The notes: generated by a model not told the origin, from the letters alone. A stretch of DNA of 64,000 nucleotides from Rhinopomastus cyanomelas (GCA_013400115.1 VXBP01000417.1:115461-179460), one strand, 5' to 3'; numbered from the stretch's first letter, positions 22,816-37,100 are shown. Program-made: numbers and translations.

Positions 22816-25800
22816 TCACGCTCTCTCACTTCACAGGAATAAAGACACTCTTGTACTGATTTCTGTCAGAAACATAAAGAATATACAAATTCTTATTTTC
22901 CAGGTTCCTACAAAAGCATCTCCCACCTATATATATACTTTTACTGATGGAATTCATGTTACGTTCTTTTGTCTGAAAGGGATGGAATAGATGTTGTAGG
23001 ATAAAGAAATACTGTATAATCATTGAAATAAACCTATTATCCTAAATTGACCTACACGGGCTTTTTTCTAATTAACTGAAATACAAAGAAGGCATATGGA
23101 CTTCAGGAAAATAACACCATATCAGAAAAGCACTGTGACAGTGTCCTGTTATACAGACCATCAGGTTTTGTGTGTAGCAGTTTCTTCTGCACACTAGATT
23201 TTGTACAAATTTCTCTGCCTTCAAACTCATGTGCTTCCAGATCCAATTCAGCACTACATAGTATGCCTTCAAAATAAAAGGAGGACACTTGTTTATTGAA
23301 CACCAAGTTCCCTTCCAGACAGCAAGAAAAGAAAGACAAGACTACACAGACAAAGTCCAGTATAATTAATTTCTGACAATGAAAATTCAACTCCTCAAAC
23401 TGTTGCAAAATTCCTCCTACTGAAATGCTTTACTACAATAATAATAATAAAAAGTATACATTACATATAAAAGATACCAGTGTACTAAAAGTGACAGAAG
23501 TGGACTAGCAAATCCTTCAAAGCACATATTATATAAATGACTAGCATTTAAAAACACTTTCTTTTCTATAAAATGTAGGTCATATACATGTAGAAATCGG
23601 GGACGGGGGGTTCTAAAGCAGTGACGACTGTTCAAATAGTTCTGCTGCTCTGCACAGTCCTATACCTACTCAATTCAAACTACAAGTTTGACATTTAGTT
23701 TATTTGTCGGAATAAACCCATCCCATCAACTCATAGCTCATAATTTGAAAAATACTCAACTTCAAAGAAGCCATGACTTGTCAGTTCACTGTTTACCTGC
23801 ATATGAAATAAGAAGAGAACTACCCTTTCTCCACTGGAGGCCCAAGTCTCATCAGTTCAGTACCTGGACCTACAGACTCCAAATTTAAGTAGAGGAATTG
23901 TCAGGAATCAGCCCAGAAGCAGAATAGTATCTCCTGTCCCCTAGACACACAGTTATTCAACACTTGCAGTCTTCCCCATCTTGCAGAAGTGCAGCCAAGC
24001 CATTCATTCCTGACTCAAAAAGTGTGCATGAATGAAGACATAGCTCTGAAGACTGTCCCCTCTGTGACTGAAATTGTGTTGTGTAAACAGTATTACATAC
24101 TCCAGCGGGAGGACACTTCAATGTATGTATGAAAAAAAATGATTAAGCATATTCATGAACTGAAACAAGGCTATTGACCCCAAAGGTAATTTTTGGAACT
24201 CGTCCTTATGCTACTGGTTAAGCTAGCACTGTCGTGCGTTATTGCTTGCAAACAGTACATCATCATATGCCGTCTAACAGAGCGGTACTGTGATCAGTCC
24301 AGATGTATTTACAGGCATTTTTGTTTGGTTTTTGTGGGGTTTTGTTTCAAACAAGCTATAAAACCATTACATACTTTACAGACAATACAAATACTCAAGT
24401 CAAACAAATGGAATGCATAACAATAAGAAACGTCATAAAGGAAGACTGACATAAGTCCTTGATTGTCAAGACACATTTATATTTATATATAAATTCTAGC
24501 TGTGTAGAATCAAAGATTCAATCATAGGTACATCCTTATTTGATAAATCATATTTACAGCATGATATTGCATAAAAAAATAAAATAATGTTGTTTACACA
24601 ATATTACCTTTCCATCCATTGGATTAAGGAAAGCAAGAAACAGTGTTTGCTTGCCTCAGTTTGTGTTTCCTACCAGGAGATGTACTTTTAGAAAGGAAAC
24701 GTAAGGTTTTGTATGCTGAGTAGAGCCAAAGCAACTTTCTTAGTACTTGTCCTTTGCAAGGTGAGCTTTAGCTAAATGCATTACATGCCTAACATACACA
24801 TGCATTACCATAAGCTTAATGAACTTTCAAAGCTACAAGGCTTCATCCAAGTAGAACATTTAACACTAGGGAACTGTCACATGATTCATTTGTTTCAGTA
24901 CCAACCATGTAATTTGAAAGTTCACACGTGTACTGGTACCGACTGCGTAAGAATTTCTGCCTGCTAACATTTCCAAACGGGTTCCCAGGAGTATTAGGAT
25001 TTTCCCTGCAATTTGTAGTGGTATTAAAACAAGCAAATGAAGAAGAAGAATAAAAATCAAAGCTCTTAAAACCAAGAAAATTTAGTTAGCAAATATACAT
25101 ACACAAGAAATCCAAGGCTGCAAAATTCAGAGTAGATTCATTCAAATATTCTGGTTCATTTCAAATAGTTACTACATAAGATACAAATACTAGAAAAATA
25201 CTCTGAACAGGAATGGAATCTAATGTATCTGTCCAAGTGGAAAGTTTTCATAGGAGAACACGAGTACTTTAGAATAAACTCCAAAAGTTACAGTAGAACC
25301 CCAATAATTCGCAGCAATGCCTTAGAAACCCTTTACAGATGACAATTTTGAAAATGGTGAAGAAGCAGGCAATAAAAGCAAGGATGTCACATCACAAAAC
25401 GTACTTTGTTCATTTATTTGGACAACTGTAATTTAGTTTTCAATAATTCTTGTACCTCCCAGTATACTCGTATCGATTCTGTGGTATACGTGGGTGAAGT
25501 AGTACAGTACTACTGATAGGAGACCTCGCTACAGTACTGCTTAGACCATTGCAGAGAGGTGTGGAAGAGACCATTGGGGACACATAAACCTATTGGATGC
25601 TCTGATTAGTGGTCAGCGAATTAGCAAGATTTTACTGTACTTCTCAATTGACAACCAAAAGCTCCTGTCATCCCAAAAAAATTAACAAGTAAAATATAAA
25701 AATAATACAAATGTTATTTCACATTAATACTTTTCTGGGCCGTTTTCTTCTCAGAACATAATTTTCCTAAAGACAACACTAGGAGACACAAGATCATAAA

Positions 25801-26077
25801 CACAGTTGTTTTTATCATCCAATTGAAGTTGCTTATGTTGTTATTTGTAAACCAACATACAGTAATACACATGGTAAATCCTTCTCCCCAAACCTTGTAA
25901 TTTATGGTTAATTCATTCTCAAATCAAACAAAGAAAAGGTAAATGCCTATTAGTATACCATTACAAGCCGATTCCTTCATTGTCTGTTACATTAATGGCA
26001 AAACATATCAAAGGATTCATGCTAAAAGGGACACTGTCAAGTAATTTAGGACCAAAGTAGATATGGCCTATTCATAT

Positions 26078-26121
26078 GTGCGTATATATAGATACACACA
26101 CATATATTGTGTATATATATA
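26078..26121. repeat. AT/GT-rich microsatellite
   Basis: Irregular run of TA, CA and GT dinucleotides, within the probable ZNF148 3' UTR. Confidence 0.8.
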
Positions 26122-26226
26122 GTTCGTTCATAAATGTCATCAATTTCCTTTCTTTTTTTTTAAAGCATCAAGAATTCCACCTTTCACACACACTCAGTCC
26201 TCTGTCACTAGGAGACATCCCCAAGA

Positions 26227-26258
26227 ACACACACACACACACACACACAGAGAGAGAG
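26227..26258. repeat. compound AC/AG microsatellite
   Basis: About eleven AC units run directly into five AG units, within the probable ZNF148 3' UTR. Confidence 0.95.
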
Positions 26259-29200
26259 TCAGCGCTTGCATGATCTTTCAGTTAAGACTGTTCTGTAGAC
26301 TATAAATGCTCACTCCAGCCTTACACTGACCGACGGAACAGCATCAGTACACGAACAGAACACGAAACCAACGTCTCTCTTCCAGACACACACAGAAAAC
26401 CAAGAAAAAGAGAACACTGACCAGATCAAAATGAAGAGTGTGCATCTGTAGCAGATTAAAAGCAGCAAAACATAAGTAGTGAAAATGTTATTAAATAATG
26501 TAATTATTAAGCAAACAAGAGTTTTTTATGTAGCTAAACCTCTCAGAACTACATTTGCACTTATCCCAGAATAAAAGGGCATGTGCTCAGGAAATCACAG
26601 CAGTACATTTGGTTGATGCCTCCAGTACAGAAAGCTTCAAGTGGATCAACTACTCGCACCACTGTTGTAATGGTACACACGGAAGAACCCTCGGAGACAG
26701 TCCCCTTGGGGTAGATGGTTACATCACGACCTGTCCTAAGACACAAGAGTATAGCTGTGCTGGCTCAGCAGCAGTACAGGAAATGAGCTGCAACGTAAGG
26801 AATAAAATCTCCTCAAATGATTCTTACTTTCCTCTGAGGAAGAGCAAGTTCCTTCACTCCACACAGCAGCTTGCTCCCTCACACCCCCAGGCAGTGACTC
26901 CTAGGTATGAAGATGGCATGGAGCAAGAGCTACTCCCTTATACTGTTCAATCCATTTTTCACAGTACAGTATTAATGCAGTAACTTTTTAAAATCAAGAG
27001 CCAATCTCCTTAGGGAGAAGGAAGCTTTATTACTCACAGCTCCCTATGCGGCCAGAGAAGCGCAGTAATATTCTAGGCCCTATACTTTACTTCTGGCTTT
27101 TGCTGCTTGTTGCATTTAACAAACGGTACTATTAATGGCCATCTACTTGCAACAACAGGACACTAGAATGAAGATGCCAACACGATATTACTCAGGCAGT
27201 GCAAGCTGGGATGTCATGGACATGAAACACTGAAAACCAAATACAGGCTACAAAATGTAGCTTCCTGGGATACTGGGGCCATGTGTTACGTTTGTGCAAC
27301 AGTAAGTCAAAAACACAAACTGACCATAGAAGAAAAAACCCAGACACACAAATCAGTTTAAAAATATTCTTTCAAAGAAATGTCTTTACATGTATCGATA
27401 ATAGTCAGTAAGGGATTTGCTTTCCTCCTTTCATACTCATTCTTCTTAACACAGGGCCAAATACTCAGACAAAATTACTGGTAAGTCACCGCACACTGAA
27501 ACACCTTCCTATGTTACACACAGAGTCAATTAATCACAACAATCTGGTTTTTTTATACAAAACTTTTAAAAAGGAAGTTTACATAAATTGTATTCCTTGT
27601 CAAGATAAGGAGCAGGCTATGGATAATAAATGCCCTCTCCCCCTTTGCTGTATCAAGTGAGGTCAGAGCTGCAATAGTGCTACTATAAGGGCAAAGACAG
27701 AGTGCCATCTGTTTCCTAGTAATGAAGAAAAATATTGCTACTGCTTTGGGAAGAGGTGGAACTGTTGTATGTCCTGCTCACATCCTTCCTTAAAACACAG
27801 GGTGTATTTTAGCCCCTTAAGACACAGATCCTTCCCCTAGCTGATGGCTTCATCTGAGAGATACCAGCTAGCAATAGTGCTGTAAAAGGATGTATGCAAT
27901 CCAATTTAAAAAACCCAATACACCACCATATACATACATTCCTAGATATATGTGTGTGTGTTTTTTTTTTCCCTGGTTAAACAGCCTACATCAGGCTTAA
28001 ACTGTCTTAAACCACCAGACAGTGTCCCTTTAGGAAAGGTGCAATAGAATGAACATACAGTTCAAAAACCTGTAACTTGTTAACTTAAACTACACAATAG
28101 TTATGCTACTCAAAACTTACCACCTTAAAAATGCACACGGAACTACTTATCGTACCATAGTGTATACTTCAAGACAAAGTACTATTCAAAAAAAACATAT
28201 TCATGGTACAAGGATAAACTTTGTCGTTTATTTATACTCTGAAACGCAACAAAAACCTTTTGATCACTCATCTATGCTGGAAAAAGAAATCCTGTTCGCT
28301 AGCATTATTCTGCAGTTTGGGTTGGGGAAACTGTAATGACTTTCCCTAAGCAAACACTCAAAAGGCAGGGAATTTGAATGCCCACTTCTTCAGCTTTCAG
28401 GGAGATTTAAATAAATTCAGTGATCTGAATTGTCAAGATTCTAGGCAGAGAATTAAAACAGTTTTCACAGAAGCTAAAAATACCTAATCTCATGTAAACT
28501 GGAAAGAATTACTTGAGCTGTCTGAGATGAAAGTGATGCAACTGTATCAAACCTAGAAATGGTTTTATTTTTTTCAGAAATCAAAACTATTGAGTTGATT
28601 AAGTGTTGTATGTTAATCATTATGAGCATGTAGGGTAAGGTAAAATTAAGCTTTAAAATCTTGAAATACACAGTCTGTGTAAGCATTATGCAATTGGGAA
28701 TGTCATCTACAGAGTATTTTAACTTCAAAATATCAATATTTGTGTATGAAAAAGTCATTAAAAAGTTACATCTAGATTCAGCTGTACAAAGAAATACACA
28801 TTACTTCAGGAATGAAGTAAAGGCTTTAGCAGTTAGGCATTTTGCTTAAAAAAGTGTTTAAAATATTTTAAATTAATTAGACTTTTAAATAGTATCGTTA
28901 GTCTATCAGAATTCATTTTTTCCTCCAAACACAACTCTGGGTAATGCAAAGCAGAAATAAAGGGCACATAGTCTAAAATAATTTTTGAGAGAGATGGAAG
29001 AAGGTTTCTTTTTCTAGAAAATGACATTTTTCAAAGCATACTTGCTTGACTTTGAAACTTACAGTTTATTCTGTGTGTTTAGTACGTGGTGATTCCCAAT
29101 GACTCTGCTGACAAGCTTGGAAATGACAACATGATTAGTATCAGACAATAAACTGTCCTCTCAAAGCGTTCAAGGAAACCAGTACGGAAACAGTCATGGG

Positions 29201-29497
29201 GGAAGTCTTACCTGGGGATTTTGTTTATTTTAAATTTCATAGAAGGTAAAATATTTTCTGGATTCAAACAAGTCAGTAATAAACTGCCTTTGATAAGGGC
29301 ACCAACATCAGGCAGTTCAATGACTGGTGACTAACCCATAAAAATTAAGAACAAAAAAACCAGAAAACAGAAGCAGTTATTGGTCTTGCTAATATCAGCT
29401 TACTTTTGTTTTAACATAGCACTCGTAAAAGCTGTACAGAACTCCACCTTATACAGAGCAACCCCCTTTTGACAAATGTGTTCTAAAGTGCCAGTAT

Positions 29498-29505
29498 TAT
29501 TTACA
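29498..29505 (-). promoter_or_regulatory. Pumilio-type element UGUAAAUA just after the ZNF148 stop
   Basis: The minus strand reads TGTAAATA starting about 8 nt after the stop codon, an exact match to the UGUANAUA consensus of Pumilio proteins. Further exact copies lie at 24551-24558 and 24306-24313. By composition about one chance match would be expected in 7 kb of AT-rich DNA, so function is only a suggestion. Confidence 0.3.
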
Positions 29506-29513
29506 AAGATTTC

Positions 29514-31100
29514 TTAGCCAAAAGTCTGGCCCGTTGTGGCATCAGGTGAAGAAGTCATCCCAGCTCTGCTATCATTTACATTCACTAAGGGAAATTCTGG
29601 GAAATCAGCACTTGTCCCTGGTCCCCGAAGGTTCACCTGTCCATTGGCAGTGCTAAACTGAGATGATATTCCAGCTCTTGCCCCATGGTACTGAGCTCGA
29701 AAGGGCTGCTCAAAGGAGCTAATTTGATATGCTTGATGAACAGGCTGTGCCTCTGCTTTCTTCTGAGAAGTCACTTGATCCAAGAAGTCCTGTGTGGAGG
29801 AGGAAGAAGAATGATTTGCCTCATCACCTGAAAAGGGAAAAGGGTGCTGCGAGTCACCAACCATTAGTCCAAAATGAGACTTGTCTGGAGTTGTTCTTAA
29901 CGGAGAGTTCATTCCCGACCGAAAGCTATTGACAGGTATAGATGTGTAGACCTTCTCGATGGAAGGAAAAGCTGGCTGGGTCGTAAGAGTCTGGTTATCA
30001 GTCACAAAATTAAGGCTCGGGTTGTTCAAATAGGCATCATTTTGGCTAGTTCTGTCCAAAGCTTGTTGTAAAAACTTTGAATATTCTTGTAACATACTAG
30101 CTTTATCTGATGAGGAAGCTTGAGAGCTTGTTCCAACTGTCTCAGATTGGGTGACCTCAGATACCTCTGAAGAATTGATTGATATACTGGACGTCACCTC
30201 AGTGTCGGCCACACTGAAAGATATCTCATGCTGTCCATTAGCCTTGTGCGAATAATGATCTAACAGAGTTTGTAGTACCTCATCTGGAATGACATTTTTG
30301 TCATGGTTACCTTTAATTTCAACATTCAGCGCTTGTGTGTCTAATATCGAGGCTGTAGCAGTTTCATCGATGACGCTGGCCACAGCTGCCTGCGTTACTG
30401 AAGGCTGAGATGCTATGGTACTTACATTCAAGGCATATTCTCTGTTATTAGCTGCTTGTAGATACCTCTTTTTCTTTAAAAACTGCATTGCATCATCATA
30501 ATTAGTGCTGCTGTGTACAGGTTTAGTGGGCCCTTCCTGTAACGTGTCAACTTGATCTATGTCAGCATTACCTTCAGAGTCCAGTAAACTTTGCTTATCC
30601 ACAAGATCAAAGGCATACTTTGAAACCTTGTTGTCCTCATATGTAGATAAAGGTGAAATGGTTTGACTTTGCTCAAGTGGCTGCTTCAGACTCCTCTTGC
30701 TGTTAACTTTTTTAAGAACAAGCTTGGGTGGGTGTATTTCTCCAGAATTTGCTTCTTCTAAGTGCGATCCACTGACCGAAGAATGTGGCATCTCCACAGC
30801 ATATTCTGCTACCATATACTCATCTTTTACTTTAGTACTAGAGGAGTACAAAGGCAAGTAGTCGTTTTTGTCCTTCTTCTGCTCCGATTTATCTGTACTT
30901 TCCTTATCCCCAGATTTTGTTTTCTCTGTTTTCTGCCTTTTCTTCTTTGGCAAGGAGCTGTCTTTCAGAGGCGTAGAGAAACCAGAATCTTCCTCCGATG
31001 GCAAAAAGCCAACTTTGGTGGCACTTCTGTTCGGTTTCTTCTCGCGGTTCTCATGGCACATACGTTTATGTTTCAGCACACGATCCGTCCTGGAGAAATA
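29514..31100 (-). CDS. ZNF148: ZNF148 last coding exon, end of finger 4 and C-terminal regulatory region
   Basis: The acceptor is TCTTTTGCAG (AG at 31101-31102). The open frame runs 528 codons to a TAA at 29514-29516. It begins YFSRTDRVLKHKRMCH, supplying the histidines of finger 4 (an extra Cys precedes the last His). It continues with a basic cluster (PKKKRQK), a Lys/Asp-rich segment and a long Ser/Gln/Thr-rich, low-structure tail ending TTGQTFG. An upstream in-frame ATG at about 31116-31118 lies in the intron and is not the real start. Length and both ends agree with the vertebrate family. Confidence 0.97.
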   Translation of the reverse strand, partial: YFSRTDRVLKHKRMCHENREKKPNRSATKVGFLPSEEDSGFSTPLKDSSLPKKKRQKTEKTKSGDKESTDKSEQKKDKNDYLPLYSSSTKVKDEYMVAEYAVEMPHSSVSGSHLEEANSGEIHPPKLVLKKVNSKRSLKQPLEQSQTISPLSTYEDNKVSKYAFDLVDKQSLLDSEGNADIDQVDTLQEGPTKPVHSSTNYDDAMQFLKKKRYLQAANNREYALNVSTIASQPSVTQAAVASVIDETATASILDTQALNVEIKGNHDKNVIPDEVLQTLLDHYSHKANGQHEISFSVADTEVTSSISINSSEVSEVTQSETVGTSSQASSSDKASMLQEYSKFLQQALDRTSQNDAYLNNPSLNFVTDNQTLTTQPAFPSIEKVYTSIPVNSFRSGMNSPLRTTPDKSHFGLMVGDSQHPFPFSGDEANHSSSSSTQDFLDQVTSQKKAEAQPVHQAYQISSFEQPFRAQYHGARAGISSQFSTANGQVNLRGPGTSADFPEFPLVNVNDSRAGMTSSPDATTGQTFG

Positions 31101-34100
31101 CTGCAAAAGAATTTTCAATTATTATTACTGGTGTTACTGAAATGTAAGTATTAACAGAATGAAAATGTGTCGTTCTAACAAATTTACTTGACCCTTTACA
31201 GTATTCCAATCAAAAAAATCAAGCTCAGACAGTTGTTACTGCTAAACTTCTGCAACAGGACCTTAATGGAAAAAGCATTTGTTACAGGTTTATATGTATG
31301 CCTGCGACTGTAACACCCAGAGAAAGTTCTGTCTGTACTTTGTGGGAATCAGCTGGTGTTTTGGTTTTCAATTGCAGAAGATTCCACTAAGTCACCTTAC
31401 CTGCAAACAATATTCACACTGGTAAGGCTTCTCTCCGCTGTGAGTTCTTTTGTGCCTTTGCATGTGATACTTCTGAATAAACCTCATACCACATTCATCA
31501 CAACGAAATGGCTTTTCACCTGATAAAAAACACACAGCAATGTTAATCTAAAAGAATAAATTGATGTTCTTCCACACAATCACCTGGTCAAATACTATAT
31601 TGTTTATTAGAAGTAACAAATAAGAGGTTTTAGTCTACTGCTAAACAACACAGGGCTTGCTCACATCACTGCTTCCCAGTACTCAGTAGCTGATGCCTCA
31701 GAATTATTTTAAGGTTTTACAAACAAACAAACCTTTTAAAAAACTTCTTACCCCCTCTTTGTAATTTAAGTGCAGCTACCTGTCTTAACCTAACAGATGA
31801 CGAACTGCCGTGAGAGCTTTCCTGAGCTGCTGCTCCCGAGAGTTTGGTGCGGAGAGTGGGGGAAGCAGGGCAGATGATTGTATAAAAATATCTCAGTTCT
31901 CTCACCAACTTATTAACTCTAATCCATCCCTTCTAGATGAGAATGACACATTTCCAAGCTTTTAATTTAACATTTCTGTAGGGTGCTCTGTACTTCACAT
32001 ATTTTGTTTCAACTGTATGTAGGACTGAAATAACTGCTCTAAAAAAATCCTGCTATTTTGATTGCAACCCAAATGTATTTTATTTTTTAAATAATTAATT
32101 CAAAATACAAACTGAAAACACAAAACCTCTGTAGCTAAGCTGGTATTTGATGATTGTATAGGTTTTTCTGTTTGGCTGTTTTGTGTGGTTGGTTTTTTGT
32201 TCTTTTTACTTTCATGGAATATTTGTTCATAGAATATTCATTGCCTTGAATTCACCTACAGTTCTCCCCTAACTTTTCCCTCACAAAGAAACCCTGCAAA
32301 GATTCTTTCAGAACATGGAGTAACTCTATTTTTATTTCTTACAACTTTTGCCTTACATCCTCCCTCTGCTACTTTTATTTTCTAGGTTTCTCTGACAAAC
32401 CTAAAAAATCCAAGTGCAATTGAGAAGTTAGTTTTCCTTTTACACAAGTTTGCTATCATTTAACAGAACTCACCCTGAACAACAGTAACATTTCCTCTTA
32501 CTACTTGCTACGAAATGCTTTGGATCCCACAGAGATATGGGATTGTCTTGACAGGATTCGTCCGTGTACTCTGATCGGGATATTGAACTGCACTGACTTG
32601 AGGGATAGAAACTTTCTACCTTTTGTTTCCAGAAATACACAGACCGTTTTTCTGAAGCAGTTTTATTCTTTAAAATTATTTTATCAACTAATTTTCTTAA
32701 ATTACTTGATTATTATTATAATGTAAATACAGTTTATTACTTAGAATGCTGTTAGAGTGTATTTTTTCCATTTAGAATAGAGATGCTTAGCCACATCCCT
32801 CTACAAATAAGATGTCAGTATTTATAGAAACAAGAACGGAAAATATCTGTACTAGCTACACATTTGGTCCTAGTCAGAGCAAATCCTATGCCTTCTTTAA
32901 TATTCAGTCAGAGCCTTTTACCACTTCATGCATATTAATAATCACAATAAAATTTTGCTTTTCTCAGCACCCTTTATAAATTATAACACTTCTCATATAA
33001 CGTTCCCTTGTACTGTCAATAAATAAATCCTCCTCTCTGGCCTCCCTCTCAACTTTCAAACTCCAGTTTTATTCTTTACATTCTCTTTTCTTGTTAGACA
33101 CCCTTACTTTTAGGGTGTTTCACTTGCATCAAGCCTGTTGAGACTTTTGGAATCAAATTCCAATCCTTGTCTTCCTAAGAAAGTGAGGCAAGACATTATG
33201 ATCTCATTGTTCTTTTTTTGACCACTTGGGAACTTTTTCATTTGCAAAGACAACTATTTATCCTTGTTAGCTACTGTTTTCTTTCACTTTTCTCCACTGG
33301 TTCCATTGTGTTGCTTTTAAATTGCCCCTTCAAACAACTCTACTTAGGTTGTCTGAGAACTGGCTTTTACATTTAGACTTGTCTTGGAGAAAGGAGCAGC
33401 TCTTTGGATTGAACACCATCCCAAGCCTTACAGAAGCCAACTCAAGGCAGAGAAGCAGGACAGCTATGTCTTGTTCTAGCTTTGAACAGCCCTCTAAGGA
33501 GTGAGCCTGCAATCCCAGGAAATGTAGCGAAACACTTACCTTCATCCTTACACCATTTCTGTACCTGAATGGTCACAAAGCTCCCTAACATTTGTCTTCT
33601 CAAGCTGGCTCCTCAGCTACCTATTCCCATTTTAAGGTTTAATTAGAGTGAAAAAGGATTCTGAGGTTCACCTGTTTTGGAGACTTGAAAGTACCTATGA
33701 AAGCACTGCTGGCCATGCCTCAGCAGCACAGCACAGAAAATACTGTTTTTCAGTAGAATTGCAGAACACCCTGGAAAATTAAGTAATATTCTGTGAAACT
33801 GATACCATAATTAATTTTGGCACTAATCTTCGTGAGGAACATATGTTAGAAAAAGATGACAAATTCATATGAAGTTACGCTTCCTATAATGATTTCTTCC
33901 TGAAAGAAGCCCAAAACTTCAGCAATTTTGTGGTACTTTTCAAAAAGGATCATTTGCAAATGGAGATCACTAATAACAATCTTTTGCTAATGTAGGGAGA
34001 ATCCAGGACATCTTCTAAAGACTCTTGGTAAGTAGGAAAGAATAAGATATCAGAAAGAAAAGGTCAAAATTTAAGAATACAATAACTAGATGCATTATTT

Positions 34101-37100
34101 ATGAAACCAGCCTGTATTTTGTGTCGACATTGGAAATCCATTAAAACAGAGCAATAGGACTATTTATAAAGTGTAGTACAAATGCTGTGTATATGCAGGC
34201 TGTAACAATTACAAATCCCCAGACATTTTAAAATCTAAACTGACAAAATGCAAATTACAAAATACCAAAGGCAGTAATAAAACAAGCAGCATGACTTAAG
34301 GCACTTGAATTTTTAGCCTCAATCTTGCCTTTTTTTTTTAATGTAATCCTGGGTTTTTTGTGTCTAAAATGGAAAGTGGGGTGGATTATAGAATTATGAC
34401 ACATGAATGCATGAGTGGGTAGAGTGTATAGACACATCTCTAAGCAAAAAGAAAGCAGACATATTGGGGAAAAAACATTAGCATCTCCATGAGCCTTGTA
34501 AACTCAAAATATGAAAAAGTTTGTCTACCAATGACTCTTCCCTGTCTGACAACTGAACTGATGATTTTCTGTATCAGTGACAGTTTTAGCAGCAGGGTTC
34601 TAGCACTGCCTCCCTCCTCTACATACAATTATTTCTAGTAAGTGAATTTTATATTAACAGCAATGTCTGCTTTTAGATGTAACTATTTAATTATTTACAC
34701 AGAATAAGGCTGTCCATTGATTGCTTCCTAACTCCCTCGTAACATTTCATTTGAAGAAGTGGCTTAGAAAACCAAATGCAAATCACACTGACACTAGCTG
34801 GAGCACTTGTAATGGGCATAAAACGATGCTTCTGGGTGCTCCCACTTTCTTTGACTGGGTTAAAAATGAACTGGAATATCTTACAAACGTTGTTAAATCA
34901 GTCAGAAACATCCTGTTCTTCACCAGTGTTTTGAACACTGTACAAGAACTGTGTGTAAAAGCGGACATGAAGAGAGATAAAAATGCAAAATAAAATGAAA
35001 AAAATACAGAATTGAATAAATACTATTTCTTAAAAGAGTGTGAATAATACAAAGAGAGCTTTCCTTTACTTCCATCAAGAATTGAAAGACAGATCCACTG
35101 CACACCTTCTGGTGAGAGAAGGAAGCTGAAAACTCAGCTTTTCTGCACGGGTTCAGTTACACAGCCCTGCATAACAGCTGTTTGCACAGTGTTGTTCAAA
35201 GGCCCAGTAGCGTCACGTGAAAGCACGGACAGGTATGCAGAATGCCAATCAGCTACACTACAACCGGGCCTACCAAAAATTAAACACTAGTCAAGTACCT
35301 GCTAACTAAGCACATTTCAAAAAAGCTCTTTCCATTCTGGATACTGTGTCTTACATATTTTCTCCTAATGATCTGCTAGTTGTCATCTAGGAAAACACCT
35401 GCATTTCAAGAATTTAAACAAAAGCATCATCTTCCATTTCCTGAGAGACAATCAAACTATACCTCAGGATGCTGAGGAAAGGAGGGAAACATGGTTATCT
35501 AAACAAGTCAGGTAACAACACGGGTAATTTGTTAAACGGTACCTTTTTCCCTGCTAAACAAATACTAGTATATGCAAGAGCTGGCAAAAAAAAACAAACA
35601 ACCCTGCAAACCACCACCCGCCCTCCAAAGCAGACAATCAACACGGAACTCTCATTAAAGCTAAAAGTTAAACTTTAAAATATAATTGTATCCAATTAGA
35701 ACATATTTGCAGTCAAGTGTTAATTAACTATACAGCCCATACTCTCATTTTCAAAGCCACGTACAGGGAATAATCTTCATTTTTTAAAAAACCAAAACAA
35801 GCAAAAACTTCTGAAAAATGTTAAAAGTGCACTTCAATTTTTGCCTTTTTCTTTTTTTTAAAGTGGGGGGAAATGAGGGGCAGATAGATGGAAGAGAGTG
35901 AATGAGCATTCTTTTCAAGAATAGTATCTATACAAAGTGGAGGCAGCATGGTTCACCAATTCAGAGCCAGAGGAAAGACAAGGAGCTGAACAAAGGCACT
36001 GGACAGAAGAATGGAGGACTCTTCTGTGGCTGACTGGCTGAAGGAAACCTACTTAGTCTGGATTCATGGCAACCTAGGATACAAAAAATCCCATAAACAA
36101 CAGGGTATTTGTGCATGTAACTCCCTGTACACTGCTCTGAAAATTCATTTTGCAGGTTTTTTTTCCCCCTCTCAACTCAACACATGCACACACTGCTCTG
36201 CGTGTTAGTAGCTTTCATATCCATTTAAACGCTACAGCCAAGAAACACTGTGCACATTCACCAGCTCTGCTTTTCTGAAAGAGGCTGAGAAATTGGCATC
36301 CAGTCCAAAGGGACCATATTTCAAAATATTTAAAGAGGGATTTGAACGGCCATGCACCAAAATGCCAAAAACCCAATGAAGCCAAACCTGTTAAAGAATG
36401 TGGTTTTGTGCGGTGCAAGAAGGTGAAAAAAATAAACATGTACAAACTTTAACTCTCTTTGGCTTAAAACTTTGGGCCTTACATGACCTTTTTTGTATGT
36501 TCTTAAATGGAGGCTCTTATTTTTAGAACAGTTCAAAATTAAAACCTTTGAGGAAAAAATAAAGTTAAAAGTAAAGCTGATACTAATACCTTTGGGGTTA
36601 GGCATTTTGGCCATTTTAGTCCTGGCACTTCTCCATCAAATTCCAAAATAAACAAGTAACTCAATAAATAAATAAATACATCTAATGAAACATTAATTGG
36701 AAGTCCCCATTGTCTGACTTAACCTCACACAACAGAAGACAGAACTTCTTAACAAACCTTGACTTCTGTGATTACACAAACTTAAGGATTTGCTACTCTG
36801 GAGTTATTTATAGACTACTACTTTTGGATTTGCTTACTAGAGTTTATACTCACTTTTACAGCCAAAGAAAAGTGGAGCAAGTTGAAAGCACAAAGCTTTT
36901 TTTTTTTTTTTTTAAGTTTTGTAACATCTGTTAAGTTAAAACAAACTACAACAGGGTTTTAGGCTGCATACTTATTACCAGAAACCTTGCCTGAGTGGGG
37001 AAACAGTTTTTAAGCACGCCAGTAAAGATACTCAAGGCACTATACTCACCAGTATGAATCTTCTCATGCCTCTGTAGCAGGTACTTCTGTATGAAACGCA

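Larger units (their letters stand above)
22150..29513 (-). other. ZNF148: probable ZNF148 3' UTR; 3' end not resolved
   Basis: Directly after the TAA lies about 7 kb of AT-rich sequence without splice-like or coding structure and without CR1 insertions, unlike the flanking introns. From general knowledge, vertebrate ZNF148 mRNAs have very long 3' UTRs. Minus-strand AATAAA hexamers occur at 22176-22181, 23292-23297 and 23699-23704, among others, so several ends are possible. The left limit given is an inference from the leftmost hexamer I located before the sequence becomes GC-richer. Three UGUAAAUA elements lie within it. CA-type microsatellites occur at 22.8 and 26.2 kb. Confidence 0.5.

Noticed and set aside
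26555..26983. 142-codon plus-strand frame in the ZNF148 3' UTR region
   Set aside because: No recognisable domain or splice context. It could be a slightly GC-richer patch of the UTR, read antisense.
31098..31118. ATG at the start of the long ZNF148 frame as a translation start
   Set aside because: It lies in the intron upstream of the acceptor at 31101-31102. The real frame comes from the upstream finger exons.
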